A DNA stretch of 5,461 nucleotides, taken from NCBI GenBank assembly GCA_018369015.1, contig JAGZDD010000219.1:1-5461 (forward strand), read 5' to 3'. Position 1 is the stretch's first letter, and the number at the start of each line of letters is the position of its first letter. The DNA comes from Clostridiales bacterium (GTDB lineage: Bacteria; Bacillota; Clostridia; Lachnospirales; Lachnospiraceae). Below are positions 5,441-5,461 of the stretch, piece after piece. The position numbers and the translations under genes were made by a program. The notes beneath the pieces are model-generated. The model saw only the letters and a program-made list of their open reading frames with translations, had not been told where the DNA came from and made no database searches.

Positions 5441-5461
5441 GCTTTCATCCGTGGTGGTGCC

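Noticed and set aside
5215..5448. Two small - strand frames (5215-5448 and 5231-5437) through repeat copy B
   Set aside because: They overlap each other in different frames and are made of GC-rich repeat sequence; repeat-derived frames of this kind do not indicate a gene.

Overview
The window looks like a chromosomal segment of a Gram-positive Firmicute, most likely a Clostridia/Lachnospiraceae-type organism. This rests on the T-box leader, strong AGGAGG-type ribosome sites, moderate GC content, a lipoprotein-anchored ABC importer, and a zinc-ribbon/TM/TPR/WG-repeat protein of a kind common in gut clostridia. The assignment is inferred from gene style, not from a marker gene.

Left part (1-3360, + strand): the window opens inside a T-box riboswitch. 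The antiterminator with its T-box core (83-116) and the competing intrinsic terminator (110-143) are complete, but Stem I with the specifier codon lies off the left edge. After a 193-nt leader that carries a GC-rich dispersed repeat (155-267) come three genes of one importer. These are a lipoprotein substrate-binding protein (337-1485), a LivH-like permease (1625-2503) and an ATPase (2496-3269), matching the TrpXYZ tryptophan transporter family. Two details in the sequence support tryptophan as the substrate. The T-box tRNA-binding bulge reads UGGC, which expects a discriminator G73, as in bacterial tRNA-Trp. In addition, none of the three proteins (931 residues) contains a single tryptophan, while the neighbouring gene's product has nine. 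When uncharged tRNA-Trp accumulates, the antiterminator should form and the importer should be made, with no need for the missing amino acid.

Right part (3360-5198, - strand): one convergent gene encodes a 612-residue membrane protein. It has an N-terminal four-cysteine zinc ribbon, an acidic cytoplasmic linker, one TM helix, two TPR-like units and WG repeats; its function is unknown. The convergent genes share a hairpin (3318-3358) that can terminate transcription both ways. The - strand gene has a recognisable -10 box and a ribosome site upstream.

Right edge (5260-5461): an AT-rich palindrome is followed by a second copy of the dispersed repeat (5283-5394), in the same orientation as the first and about 85% identical. 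An adjoining strong hairpin (5406-5440) continues towards the window end. The two copies bracket the importer operon and the WG gene. I see no transposase, CRISPR array, tRNA or rRNA. The operon itself is a known type. The least explained items are the structured repeat, its place inside a T-box-controlled leader, and the WG-repeat membrane protein.
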